A stretch of DNA of 64,000 nucleotides from Oscillibacter sp. GTDB lineage: Bacteria > Bacillota > Clostridia > Oscillospirales > Oscillospiraceae. Location: the NCBI GenBank assembly GCA_017446225.1, contig JAFSRH010000018.1, positions 1 through 64,000 on the forward strand, written 5' to 3'. The notes beneath the pieces are model-generated. The model was not told the origin of the DNA and did no database searches. It saw only the letters and a list, made by a program, of their open reading frames with translations. Position 1 is the first letter of the stretch, and each line of letters opens with the position of its first letter. The position numbers and the translations under genes are program-made. Below, in pieces: positions 24,604 to 33,288 of this stretch.

Positions 24604-27600
24604 ATGAAGAATATCCGCTCGTGTCTGGCGCTTTTTCTTGTCCTGACGGCCCTGTTGTCTCTCGCGTCCCCGGCCGCGGCCGACTCTGAGGCCCTCGGCG
24701 CGGAGGTCCGACAGACTGATACCGTCATTCATCAGGACACCCGCCTGTCCAGCAACGTCTTTTGGAGTTCCTATTACTCCAACTTCCGCACCGAAAATTT
24801 CGTCACGTACAAGCCCAATGGCAATGTCAAGCCCATTGTTACATACGGCGATGCGCTGACGGACGTCAGCGCCATGTCGCGCGCGGTAAACTATCTGGAA
24901 TCCAACGGCTACCGGGTGGTATGCGGTATCAACGGGGACTTTTTCAATACGAAAAACGGCCTGCCCGTGGGGCTGGTCGTCACGGACGGCAAACTCCGCA
25001 CTTCGGACGCCGGATATTACGCCATTGGTTTCCGCGCGGACGGGAGCGCCATTCTGGGCAAACCCGCCTTGAAAATCCACGCCGATTTCGGTTACAAAAT
25101 CTACGAGGAAAGCGGCTACGGCACACAGGTCGTACGGGATATCGCGGCGGTCAACAAAGCGCGTGTTTCCACGGGCGGCATTTACCTGTTCACCCGCGAC
25201 TTCAACGCCAGTCACACCACCGGCAACACGGAAGCGGGACTTGACGCCGTTTGTACGATTACGTCCGGGTCCCTGTCCATTGGCGGCACGGTCAAAATGC
25301 GCGTGGAAAAGGTGCTGGAAACATCCAAGGCCACGCCGGTCGGAAACAACCAGATTGTCTTATCGGTCAATCTGAAATCGAACGAATACTGGCAGAAAGC
25401 CTTCCGGTTCCTGCCCGTTGGCTCCGAAATCACGCTGACCGTCACGGCGGACAACGAACAGTGGAACACCGTACAACAGGGCATAGGCGCGCTCTACCTT
25501 TTGGCGGAGAACGGGCGGATTGTCAATAAAACGCAGACGTCCCAAGGCCCGCGGACCGCCGTCGGGCAGAAACCGGACGGTACCTTAATTTTCTATACCA
25601 TTGATGGCCGAATCAGCGGGCACTCTATCGGGGCCACGCTCTATCAGACCGCCGAACGCCTCCTTGAGCTGGGCTGTACCACGGTTCTGGGACTGGACGG
25701 CGGCGGCTCCACCACGATTTCCGTCACCATGCCGGATTCCAAGAAGTCCGTAACGATTAACAAGCCGTCCGAGGGGACGGAACGCGCGGTTTCCAATAAG
25801 ATTTTCCTTGTCTCCACGCAGAAGGCCACCGGCGTTCTGGACCATTTCTATCTTGTCCCGGACCACGCCGTTGTGCTGGCCGGAAGCAAGGTACGCCTGA
25901 ACGTCACCGGCGTGGACAGCGCCTATTTCCCCATGGAGGCGGCGTGCAATCTGTCCGCGTCCGCCGGGACTTTAAACGGACAGGTCCTGACCACGCCGCA
26001 GAGCGGCGGAAAAGTAACCGTCACCGCGTCCGCGAAACAGAAAACCGGCAGTACGGTCATTGAGGCGGTCACAACGCCCGACTCTATCACCGTGCGCAAC
26101 GCCGCCGGAACCGCCATTACGGAACTGAAACTTTCTCCCGGCGCTTCCGCCCAGCTTTCCGCAAGCGCCGCCTACAAACATCTGAAACTTTACGCCGAGG
26201 ACAGCGCGTTCAAATGGTCCAGCGCCACCCGTTCCGGACAAATCACGGAAACCGGCCTGTATACCGCGCAGACGCCGGGAGAGGATACGATCACGGTACA
26301 GTGCGGCGGACGCAGCACCACGGTACGCGTCACGGTCTCCAAGGTCCCGCTCAAGGAGCTGGAGGACTTCGAGGACACGCCGTCCGGCACAGGAAACGGC
26401 GCGGCGCTTGTCAACGTGGTTGGCGGCGAGTTCGCGCGTTACGGGCGCGGCGCGGGCGAGTTCCACTACGACCTGAGCGGACAGACGCCCGTTGTCACGC
26501 CGGACAATTCCACCCGCATGACGCCCGACCAGATTGCCGAACTTTCCGGCGTGGACCTGATTCCGGAAGAGGGCGTTCCGACTTCTTGGGAGGCCGCTTC
26601 CGATGTTTACGATGAGGACACCAGCGTGCTTCCGTGGGACTTTGACGACATTCCCGCACAGGAAAACGGTCTGCCGGACGAAAGCGGACCGGTTACGAAA
26701 GACGTGGAATCGGAGACGCAGGAAGGTTCGAGCATGGAAAGCTGGGAGATTCGGAATCCGGAAGCAAACAGCGTATACCGTGTTTCGGATGAGGAAGCGT
26801 ACCAGTACGGCGGCTTGGAATGGGAGAACGCCTTCCGGCAGTCGGACGCGTTCGCGGCCGCTGACGATACGGATGAAACTTTGTACGGCACCGTATCCGG
26901 CGCGGACAGCGGCGAAACGACCGCGCCTGTGTCCGGCGCGGACAGCGGCGAAACGACCGCGCCTGTGTCCGGTACGGACAGCGGCGAAACGACCGCCCCC
27001 GTGTCCGGTACGGACAGCGGCGAAACGACCGCCCCCGTGTCCGGTACGGACAGCGGCGAAACGACCGCGCCCGTGTCCGGTACGGACAGCGGCGAAACGA
27101 CCGCGCCCGTGTCCGGTACGGACAACGGCGAAACGACCGCGCCCGTGTCCGGTACGGACAACGGCGAAACGACCGCCCCCGTGTCCGGTACGGACAACGG
27201 CGAAACGACCGCCCCCGTGTCCGGTACGGACAACGGCGAAACGACCGCCCCCGTGTCCGGTACGGACAGCGGAGAAACGATTCCTCCCGTAACCGGTACG
27301 GGCGGCGGCAAGACAGTCGCTCCCGTCTCTGACAACGGCGCACAGTGGCGTTACACGCGCCCGTTGACTATGCCCGGCGTGCCCTATGACACCGTGTCCA
27401 TCTGGGTCAAGGGTGACGGTTCCGGAAACCGCCTTTCCCTGCTCTGCCGTGACAGAGACGGCGCCGAACACCGGATTCCCGTTACCGCGCTGGACTTTAC
27501 CGACTGGCGGCGGACCCTTGTCCCGCTGGGCAGTACCGCTTACTCCGTTGCCGGTTACGCCGTCAACGCGCCTACCGGCACCTCCGACGACCAAGTGTTT

Positions 27601-28488
27601 GAGGAAACGCCGCGCGCCGGGGTCATTTACCTTGACCAGATGGTTGCCACCTACAACGGCATTGAAGACGAACTTCCGCCTACCGTGGCCATATCGCGCA
27701 ACAATAACGTGATAAAAGCCACGGTCACGGACAGCGCGGACGGCATTCTCCCCCGTGACTTCGTGCGCGCCACCGTCAACGGCGTAACGTCCGCCGCTTC
27801 CTACGATACGGCCACCGGCGTTATCAGCGTAACGTTGCCCAAGGCCGGGGCAACACAGGAACCAACCCGCGTCACCGTGACCGCCCATGACGCTTCCGGC
27901 AATATCGGCCGCGCCTCCGTCAACGTGGAGCCGTATAACGTCGCCAATAAGTTTAACGATATTGAAGGCTGCTGGGCGAAGGATTATATTAACTTCCTTT
28001 ATAACCGGAACATTGCCGAGCCGTACGCGGACGGTTCCTACCGGCCCTATGAGGTGATTACCCGCGCCGAGTTCGCCGTCATGCTCGCCCGGGCGATCGG
28101 TCTGGACGGCCGCGCCTATGCCGATGTCCAACTGCCGTACGCCGACCTTGCGCAAATCCCCGCCAACGCGCTCCCGGCCCTCAAGGCCCTGTACGCCGAG
28201 AACATCATGCGCGGCGCGGAACAGCCGGACGGAAAAACGTACCTTATGCCAAACAGCGGCCTGACCCGTGCCCACGCTTCCGCGATGATTGGCCGCAGTC
28301 AGAAAGCGGGATACGGTTCCGCGGCCCTGACGTTCCCGGACGCCGGCTCCATCCCCGCCTATGCCGTGCCGCACATCCGGACCATGGTCTTCCGCGGGAT
28401 TCTGGAAGGCTACTCCGACGGCTATTTCCGCTCCGGCAACAACATTTCCCGCGGACAAATGGCGAAAATCCTCTATTTTCTCGCCTGA
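24604..28488 (+). CDS. Phosphodiester glycosidase (NAGPA-like) surface protein with repeat linker and SLH domains
   Basis: A secreted 1294-residue protein. A signal peptide (1-26, ending SPAAADS) leads to a NAGPA-type phosphodiester glycosidase domain (about 60-400) with VVCGINGDFFNTKNGLPVGL and TTVLGLDGGGSTTIS. The family removes GlcNAc from phosphodiester-linked sugars. Bacterial Ig-like segments follow, then an acidic region, then 12 tandem 12-residue repeats (SGTDSGETTAPV type, about 765-908), a carbohydrate-binding-like domain, and three SLH domains (from about residue 1118) ending GQMAKILYFLA. The SLH modules would hold it to the cell wall polymer. GGAGG precedes the ATG at 24604. Start of a plus-strand block after a promoter. 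Confidence 0.85.
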   Translation: MKNIRSCLALFLVLTALLSLASPAAADSEALGAEVRQTDTVIHQDTRLSSNVFWSSYYSNFRTENFVTYKPNGNVKPIVTYGDALTDVSAMSRAVNYLESNGYRVVCGINGDFFNTKNGLPVGLVVTDGKLRTSDAGYYAIGFRADGSAILGKPALKIHADFGYKIYEESGYGTQVVRDIAAVNKARVSTGGIYLFTRDFNASHTTGNTEAGLDAVCTITSGSLSIGGTVKMRVEKVLETSKATPVGNNQIVLSVNLKSNEYWQKAFRFLPVGSEITLTVTADNEQWNTVQQGIGALYLLAENGRIVNKTQTSQGPRTAVGQKPDGTLIFYTIDGRISGHSIGATLYQTAERLLELGCTTVLGLDGGGSTTISVTMPDSKKSVTINKPSEGTERAVSNKIFLVSTQKATGVLDHFYLVPDHAVVLAGSKVRLNVTGVDSAYFPMEAACNLSASAGTLNGQVLTTPQSGGKVTVTASAKQKTGSTVIEAVTTPDSITVRNAAGTAITELKLSPGASAQLSASAAYKHLKLYAEDSAFKWSSATRSGQITETGLYTAQTPGEDTITVQCGGRSTTVRVTVSKVPLKELEDFEDTPSGTGNGAALVNVVGGEFARYGRGAGEFHYDLSGQTPVVTPDNSTRMTPDQIAELSGVDLIPEEGVPTSWEAASDVYDEDTSVLPWDFDDIPAQENGLPDESGPVTKDVESETQEGSSMESWEIRNPEANSVYRVSDEEAYQYGGLEWENAFRQSDAFAAADDTDETLYGTVSGADSGETTAPVSGADSGETTAPVSGTDSGETTAPVSGTDSGETTAPVSGTDSGETTAPVSGTDSGETTAPVSGTDNGETTAPVSGTDNGETTAPVSGTDNGETTAPVSGTDNGETTAPVSGTDSGETIPPVTGTGGGKTVAPVSDNGAQWRYTRPLTMPGVPYDTVSIWVKGDGSGNRLSLLCRDRDGAEHRIPVTALDFTDWRRTLVPLGSTAYSVAGYAVNAPTGTSDDQVFEETPRAGVIYLDQMVATYNGIEDELPPTVAISRNNNVIKATVTDSADGILPRDFVRATVNGVTSAASYDTATGVISVTLPKAGATQEPTRVTVTAHDASGNIGRASVNVEPYNVANKFNDIEGCWAKDYINFLYNRNIAEPYADGSYRPYEVITRAEFAVMLARAIGLDGRAYADVQLPYADLAQIPANALPALKALYAENIMRGAEQPDGKTYLMPNSGLTRAHASAMIGRSQKAGYGSAALTFPDAGSIPAYAVPHIRTMVFRGILEGYSDGYFRSGNNISRGQMAKILYFLA
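26896..27327 (+). repeat. Twelve tandem 36-bp units (SGTDSGETTAPV)
   Basis: In-frame units of 12 codons: two of SGADSGETTAPV, four of SGTDSGETTAPV, four of SGTDNGETTAPV, one of SGTDSGETIPPV and one degenerate TGTGGGKTVAPV. Units of the same variant are adjacent and nearly identical at base level, pointing to recent slippage or unequal crossing over. They form a flexible Thr/Ser-rich linker, a good candidate for O-glycosylation. Confidence 0.95.
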
Positions 28489-28537
28489 CGGTCCGCCGCC
28501 GCTCTATCAATTCGTCCACGCGGAAGGAGTAAGCGCT

Positions 28538-29173
28538 ATGAAACACTGTATCATCACCATCAGCCGGGAGTACGGCGCGGGCGGACACTCTATCGGGGAA
28601 CGGGTCGCCGAAGCGCTTGGCATTCCCTTCTATGACCGCGACATTGTCAAGCAGACCGCGCAGGCCAGCGGCTATTCTTCGGAACTCGTGGAAATCGAGG
28701 GGGAGGACATTTCCCGTACCGACTCCATCATCCGGGGCATTGTGGCGTCCAGCGTGTTCTACAGCGACAGTCAGGACGTCATACACGATGTCCAGCAGGC
28801 CATTATCTTACGTTTCGCGCAGAAGGGGCCGTGCGTCATTCTGGGCCGTTGCGCCGATGAGGTGATCCGGAAGGCCGGTATCGAGGGACTGCACGTCTTT
28901 ATTTACGCCGATGAGGTGCACCGCGCCATCCGGGTCAGCGAAATGCTCGGACGCTCCAACGCAACGGAAATTCAACGCCTGATGTCCCGCAAGGACGCCA
29001 GCCGCCACGCCTATTACAACCGTTACACCGGCAAAAAGTGGGGGGACGGCCGGAATTATCATATGACGCTGGACAGCGGCGTACTGGGTTACGACCTGTG
29101 CGTGAAACTCATTGTGGACGCGGCCAAGGCCTTGGACGAGTCGGCCGCCGTACCCGCGAAAAAGGCGAAGTGA
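28538..29173 (+). CDS. Cytidylate-kinase-like family protein
   Basis: The 211 residues run from the ATG at 28538 (AAGGAG 7 bases before). The P-loop region is ITISREYGAGGHSIGERVAE, the form seen in the Firmicutes cytidylate-kinase-like family, where AGGHSIG replaces a classic GxxGxGK. It continues with YDRDIVKQTAQASG and CVILGRCADEVIR. The family has a nucleoside monophosphate kinase fold but its substrate is not established. It leads a coupled set with the DUF2461 gene (1 base gap) and the HD gene. Confidence 0.8.
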   Translation: MKHCIITISREYGAGGHSIGERVAEALGIPFYDRDIVKQTAQASGYSSELVEIEGEDISRTDSIIRGIVASSVFYSDSQDVIHDVQQAIILRFAQKGPCVILGRCADEVIRKAGIEGLHVFIYADEVHRAIRVSEMLGRSNATEIQRLMSRKDASRHAYYNRYTGKKWGDGRNYHMTLDSGVLGYDLCVKLIVDAAKALDESAAVPAKKAK

Positions 29174-29174
29174 G

Positions 29175-29882
29175 ATGTTCAACGGCTTTTCGCAGGCGGC
29201 CGTGGATTTCATGTGGGGGATACGCTTCAACAACAACCGGGAATGGTTTCAGGCGCATAAGCCGGAGTATCTGACGTCCTTCTACCAGCCCATGACCGAA
29301 CTTGCCGATGAACTGCTGGAATTTTTAAGCGGCAGGCGTCCGGATGACGCCCTGATCCGGAAAGTGACGCGCATTTACCGGGACGCCCGCCGCCTGTTCG
29401 GACGCGGTCCGTATAAGGACCATTTATGGTTTACGGTGGAGCGTCCCGCGGGAACGGAGGAAACGCGGACAGGAAAACCGTGTTTCTGGTTTGAGCTGAC
29501 CCCGGAGGAATGGAGTTACGGCCTTGGTTACTGGATGCCGAAACCTGTCACCATGGCCAAACTCCGCGCGCGTATCGACCGCGACCCGGAACCCGCGGAA
29601 CGTCTGACGCGGCGGCTGAACCGGAGTCCGGAGTTTACGCTGTCCCTTGAGGAGTACCGCCGGCCGCGTTCGGAAGCACCGTCCAAGATTCTGGCACCGT
29701 GGTACCGGGCCAAGTCCTTTGCCATCACCCACGCGGAGCCGCTGTCGGAGGAACTCTACGGCCGCGCGATTGTCGAACATCTCAAAACGGGCTGTGCGTT
29801 CCTGTTGCCCTATTACGACTGGTTACAGGCCGTGGACGCGGACCCGGAACCGGATTTATACGAAAGGAAGCGGAAGCCATGA
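29175..29882 (+). CDS. DUF2461-family protein
   Basis: A 235-residue protein beginning MFNGFSQAAVDFMWGIRFNN, then NREWFQAHKPEYL. These fit the DUF2461 (TIGR02453) family, found across bacteria and of unknown function. Internal landmarks are RIYRDARRLFGRGPYKDHLW and FWFELTPEEWSYGLGYW. The start is 1 base after the kinase-like stop, so translation is coupled. No transmembrane or signal segment was seen, so it is cytoplasmic. Confidence 0.8.
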   Translation: MFNGFSQAAVDFMWGIRFNNNREWFQAHKPEYLTSFYQPMTELADELLEFLSGRRPDDALIRKVTRIYRDARRLFGRGPYKDHLWFTVERPAGTEETRTGKPCFWFELTPEEWSYGLGYWMPKPVTMAKLRARIDRDPEPAERLTRRLNRSPEFTLSLEEYRRPRSEAPSKILAPWYRAKSFAITHAEPLSEELYGRAIVEHLKTGCAFLLPYYDWLQAVDADPEPDLYERKRKP

Positions 29883-30469
29883 AAGAGTACCCCAACCGGG
29901 AAACGGCGTTGTCACTGCTGAAAAAGTACAACAGCGAACCCTTCCACATCCGCCACGCGCTGACGGTCGAAGGCGTCATGCGCTGGTACGCCAACGAACT
30001 CGGTTATGCCGATGACGCCGACTTCTGGGCTACGGCCGGACTGCTGCATGACGTGGACTTTGAACGCTGGCCGGACGAACATTGTCAGAAGGCCCCGGAA
30101 CTGCTGGCGGAAATTGACTGTTCCCCGGAACTGGTCCACGCCGTATGCAGTCACGGTTACGGCATTTGTTCCGATGTGGAGCCAACGGAGCAAATGGAAA
30201 AAGTCCTGTTTGCGGCGGACGAGCTGACGGGTTTGATTTTCGCGGCGGCGAAAATGCGTCCGAGCCACAGCGTACAGGACATGGAAGTGAAGTCTTTGAA
30301 CAAGAAGTTCAAGGACAAGCGTTTCGCGGCGGGGTGTTCGCGGGACGTCATCCGGACGGGCGCGGAGCGTCTGGGCTGGGAACTGCCGGAACTGATGGAA
30401 AAGATGATACTGGCCATGCGTTCGTGTGAGGACGCGGTCAACGCCGCGATGGCCCCGCTGGAAAGCTGA
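29879..30469 (+). CDS. HD-domain protein (putative phosphohydrolase)
   Basis: The 196 residues start at an ATG overlapping the DUF2461 stop (ATGA), with GGAAGC just upstream. HD-superfamily metal ligands are visible: FHIRHALTVEG, GLLHDVDFERWPDEH and HAVCSHGYG. It resembles the TIGR00277-type HDIG family seen in Firmicutes. The substrate is unknown; a nucleotide is usual for the superfamily. Confidence 0.82.
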   Translation: MKEYPNRETALSLLKKYNSEPFHIRHALTVEGVMRWYANELGYADDADFWATAGLLHDVDFERWPDEHCQKAPELLAEIDCSPELVHAVCSHGYGICSDVEPTEQMEKVLFAADELTGLIFAAAKMRPSHSVQDMEVKSLNKKFKDKRFAAGCSRDVIRTGAERLGWELPELMEKMILAMRSCEDAVNAAMAPLES

Positions 30470-30470
30470 T

Positions 30471-31103
30471 ATGGCGGGAAAATACAAGCAAACCCCCGGA
30501 GGCATATTTGTTCCGGAAAAACAGCAAATTTATAAATCCAGCGAACTATTTCTTTCCATGATACAGGCAGAGTATCAGAACGAAAAAGAAACGGCGACCG
30601 CTATTGATTCCAAAATCGCGCTTTCCCTTCCGGTCGTTTCCGCTTACTTCTTCTTGTTGGTACAGGATGAAAATATTCGGCAATTATGGCTCTCTATCAC
30701 AAAAGCGCGCGCCACAGGGTCCCTCGAAGCCATGTTATCGGGATTTTTTGTTGTTGCCATAGTTACGGCGCTTATGTCGCTTATATTCATGATTCACTCT
30801 ACTTGGACTCATGATTTCAAGGGAGTTGACATAACACAGTCTTATAATGAGAAAAGTATGTCAATGTCCAAAGAACGGTTTTCAGCAGATATGGCCAAAG
30901 TCTATTTAGAGAACGTCAAGCAATATCGAGAGGAAAACAGCGCAAGGGCAAAAGAATATCAGTTCGCCTGGTTATTTGGCATTGCCTCATTATGTTTTTT
31001 CTTGCTATACACACTCGGTATGCAGTCATGGGATGAACCCTTTACTGATAAGGACTATACGGTAAACTTGCTATACACACTCGGTATGCAGTTACGGAGG
31101 TAG
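30471..31103 (+). CDS. Hypothetical two-span membrane protein with duplicated C-terminus
   Basis: The 210 residues are A/T-richer than the neighbours. Hydrophobic segments are IALSLPVVSAYFFLLVQ (about 44-60) and MLSGFFVVAIVTALMSLIFMI (about 85-105), with a third near the end (FAWLFGIASLCFFLLYTLGM). I do not recognise the family. The last segment repeats LLYTLGMQ because of a 66-base duplication. It begins 1 base after the HD gene and leads on to the TPR gene, 6 bases beyond its stop. A weak GGAAAG is the only ribosome site seen. Composition suggests acquisition. Confidence 0.65.
   Translation: MAGKYKQTPGGIFVPEKQQIYKSSELFLSMIQAEYQNEKETATAIDSKIALSLPVVSAYFFLLVQDENIRQLWLSITKARATGSLEAMLSGFFVVAIVTALMSLIFMIHSTWTHDFKGVDITQSYNEKSMSMSKERFSADMAKVYLENVKQYREENSARAKEYQFAWLFGIASLCFFLLYTLGMQSWDEPFTDKDYTVNLLYTLGMQLRR
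31001..31092 (+). repeat. 26-bp direct repeat with 66-bp period inside the membrane protein gene
   Basis: CTTGCTATACACACTCGGTA followed by TGCAGT occurs at 31001-31026 and again at 31067-31092. The 66-base step keeps the frame, so the protein carries LLYTLGMQ twice. It looks like a recent in-frame slippage or an insertion that was resealed. Confidence 0.9.
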
Positions 31104-31109
31104 ACAGTC

Positions 31110-32099
31110 ATGGATAACATGGACGGGATGGATGATATTTTTGAAGAGCTGGAAAACGGGGGGAATCCTGTAAAAACCTCTCTGCAACAGGAGAAAGCGC
31201 GTGACGAGGAAACCGCCGCCAAATTTCGTAAGATTGCCCGAATAGGAGCCGGACTTGGAGCGGGAGCCATTGCGGCAGGTGCCATAGGCTTTCCAGTCAT
31301 GGGGGCGATTCTTGGCGGCGCGTTGCTTTCAGGCTCCGCGGGCGCATGGGCCGCAAGTTCCGTGTACAAATTGCGGGCCGATCAAAAACACCCGGAAGAT
31401 GTAGAAGATCCCTTCTTTCAAACCATCCCTGAAACGGATACTCTCCCGTCACGCGTGGAACTGGGGCGGCTGTTGGCCAAACAAGGACGCTTGAAGGAAG
31501 CGGAGGTTTCTTTTCGTGAAGCCATAGCGCTCGATCCGGCGGATATCCCGTCACGTACGGAACTGGGGCGGCTGTTGGCCAAACAGAGGGGACGCGAATC
31601 GGAAGCGGAGGCCATTTTCCAAGAAACCCTGAAAATTGACCCCAAAAATCTCCCATCACGCATTGAACTGGGGCGGTTGTTGGTCAGACAAGGACGCTTG
31701 GAGGAAGCGGAAACTCTTTTCCGAAAAGCCCTGAAAATTGACCCGCAGAATCTCCCATCACGCGTGGAACTGGGGCGGCTGTCGGCCAGACAAGGACGCT
31801 TGGAGGAAGCGGAGGACATTTTCCGTCAAGCCTTGAAAATTGCCCCGCAAAATCTCCCATCACGCGTGGAACTGGGGCGGCTGTCGGCCAAACAAGGACG
31901 CTTGAAGGAAGCGGAGGCCATTTTCCGTCAAACTCTGAAAATCGACCCAAAGAATCGCCCGGCACTTTTTGAACTGGGGCGGTTACTGGACCGACAAGGA
32001 CACTCGGAGGAAGCGGAGGTCCTTTTCCGTCAAGCTCTGGAAATTAATACGAGAGTTTTCCCTTCAAGTGTTGAATCGGACGATTCTGAATATAACTAA
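31110..32099 (+). CDS. TPR-repeat protein with glycine-rich membrane segment
   Basis: The 329 residues include an acidic, Met-rich N-terminus (MDNMDGMDDIFEELENG), then a Gly/Ala segment (about 46-83, GAGLGAGAIAAGAIGFPVMG) that could insert in a membrane. Six tetratricopeptide units follow (about residues 112-316), each like SRVELGRLLAKQGRLKEAEA, with canonical Leu, Gly, Ala and Pro positions. TPR arrays bind other proteins. It directly follows the small membrane protein and has a good AGGTAGACAGTC upstream with GGAGG at 12 bases. Confidence 0.8.
   Translation: MDNMDGMDDIFEELENGGNPVKTSLQQEKARDEETAAKFRKIARIGAGLGAGAIAAGAIGFPVMGAILGGALLSGSAGAWAASSVYKLRADQKHPEDVEDPFFQTIPETDTLPSRVELGRLLAKQGRLKEAEVSFREAIALDPADIPSRTELGRLLAKQRGRESEAEAIFQETLKIDPKNLPSRIELGRLLVRQGRLEEAETLFRKALKIDPQNLPSRVELGRLSARQGRLEEAEDIFRQALKIAPQNLPSRVELGRLSAKQGRLKEAEAIFRQTLKIDPKNRPALFELGRLLDRQGHSEEAEVLFRQALEINTRVFPSSVESDDSEYN
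31443..32057 (+). repeat. Six near-identical TPR units (about 102 bp each)
   Basis: Units of 34 codons (one of 35) share long stretches such as TCACGCGTGGAACTGGGGCG and CGGCTGTTGGCCAAACAAGG. Base-level identity is higher than TPRs need, suggesting recent amplification. Confidence 0.85.
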
Positions 32100-32129
32100 A
32101 GATGATGTGTCCGGGAGGAATAAGAAACC

Positions 32130-33242
32130 ATGTACGATTACCTGATAGTAGGCGCGGGCCTGTACGGCGCGGTATTCGCGCGCGAAGCCGTTGACCATGG
32201 GAAAAGCGTCCTTGTCATTGACAAGCGGCCCCATATCGCCGGGAACGTCTACACGGAACAGGTCGAGGGTATCCACGTCCACAAGTACGGCGCGCACATC
32301 TTCCATACCAACGACAAAACCGTGTGGGATTACGTCAACCGTTACGCCGTGTTCAACCGCTTCACAAACTCCCCCGTGGCCAATTACAAGGGGAAACTGT
32401 ACTCGTTGCCCTTCAATATGTACACGTTCAATCAGATGTGGGGCGTCACAACGCCCGCCGAGGCCGCCGCGAAAATTGAGGAACAGCGGCGTGAAATCAC
32501 CGGCGAGCCGCGGAATTTAGAGGAACAGGCCATTTCCCTTGTCGGCCGCGACATTTACGAAACCCTTGTCCGGGGATATACCGAAAAGCAGTGGGGGCGT
32601 GACTGCAAGGACTTACCCGCGTTCATTATCCGGCGTCTGCCGGTCCGCCTGACGTTCGACAACAATTACTTTAACGCTCTGTATCAGGGGATCCCCATTG
32701 GCGGCTATACGAAACTGGCGGCGAATCTGCTGGCGGGTATCGAAGTCCGCCTGAACACGGACTACTTCATCAACCGCGGGGAACTGTCCGGACTGGCGCG
32801 GAAAACCGTCTATACGGGTCCGATTGACGCCTATTTCGACTATTTCGCGGGCTGTCTGGAATACCGCTCCGTCCGGTTCGAGACGGAACTTCTGGACGTC
32901 CCGAATTTTCAGGGCAACGCCGCCGTCAACTACACCGACCGCGAAACGCCGTGGACGCGTATCATTGAACACAAGTGGTTTGAGTTCGGGCGCGATGAGA
33001 ACGGAAACGAACTTCCAAAGACGGTCATCAGCCGGGAATACTCCTCAGAATGGAAACCGGGAGATGAACCCTATTACCCCGTCAATGACGCGAAGAACGG
33101 CGCGCTGTACGCGCAGTACAAGGAACTGGCCGACAAGGAACGCAACGTCCTGTTCGGCGGACGGCTGGGCGAGTACAAATATTACGACATGGACCAAGTG
33201 ATTGGCGCGGCGCTGGAACGCGCCCGCGCGGAACTGGCCTGA
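32130..33242 (+). CDS. glf: UDP-galactopyranose mutase
   Basis: A 370-residue FAD-dependent enzyme converting UDP-galactopyranose to UDP-galactofuranose for cell-surface glycans. The N-terminal FAD site is YDYLIVGAGLYGAVFAREA, with IDKRPHIAGNVY and HKYGAHIFHTNDKTVWDY; the C-terminal segment ends ISREYSSEWKPGDEPYYPVN, as in bacterial Glf. Length is normal. It starts after GGGAGG at a good distance. No galactofuranosyltransferase is adjacent. It is the last gene of the plus block. Confidence 0.93.
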   Translation: MYDYLIVGAGLYGAVFAREAVDHGKSVLVIDKRPHIAGNVYTEQVEGIHVHKYGAHIFHTNDKTVWDYVNRYAVFNRFTNSPVANYKGKLYSLPFNMYTFNQMWGVTTPAEAAAKIEEQRREITGEPRNLEEQAISLVGRDIYETLVRGYTEKQWGRDCKDLPAFIIRRLPVRLTFDNNYFNALYQGIPIGGYTKLAANLLAGIEVRLNTDYFINRGELSGLARKTVYTGPIDAYFDYFAGCLEYRSVRFETELLDVPNFQGNAAVNYTDRETPWTRIIEHKWFEFGRDENGNELPKTVISREYSSEWKPGDEPYYPVNDAKNGALYAQYKELADKERNVLFGGRLGEYKYYDMDQVIGAALERARAELA

Positions 33243-33245
33243 CAG

Positions 33246-33282
33246 AACGCGTCCCCGGCGGAACTTCCGCCGGGGACGCGTG
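33246..33282. terminator. Perfect GC-rich hairpin between convergent genes
   Basis: ACGCGTCCCCGGCGG (33247-33261) pairs fully with its complement at 33267-33281 around a 5-base loop. It lies between the stops of glf (plus) and the metallo-hydrolase (minus). No T-tract follows on either strand, so termination would rest on the stem alone. Confidence 0.6.
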
Positions 33283-33288
33283 ACGTGA

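Noticed and set aside
26896-27327. CRISPR array
   Set aside because: Units are contiguous 36-bp coding repeats with no unique spacers.
25972-28458. 828-residue open frame antisense to the phosphodiester glycosidase gene
   Set aside because: It mirrors the GC-rich sense gene, has no ribosome site or recognisable domain, and its repeats are just the sense repeat read backwards.
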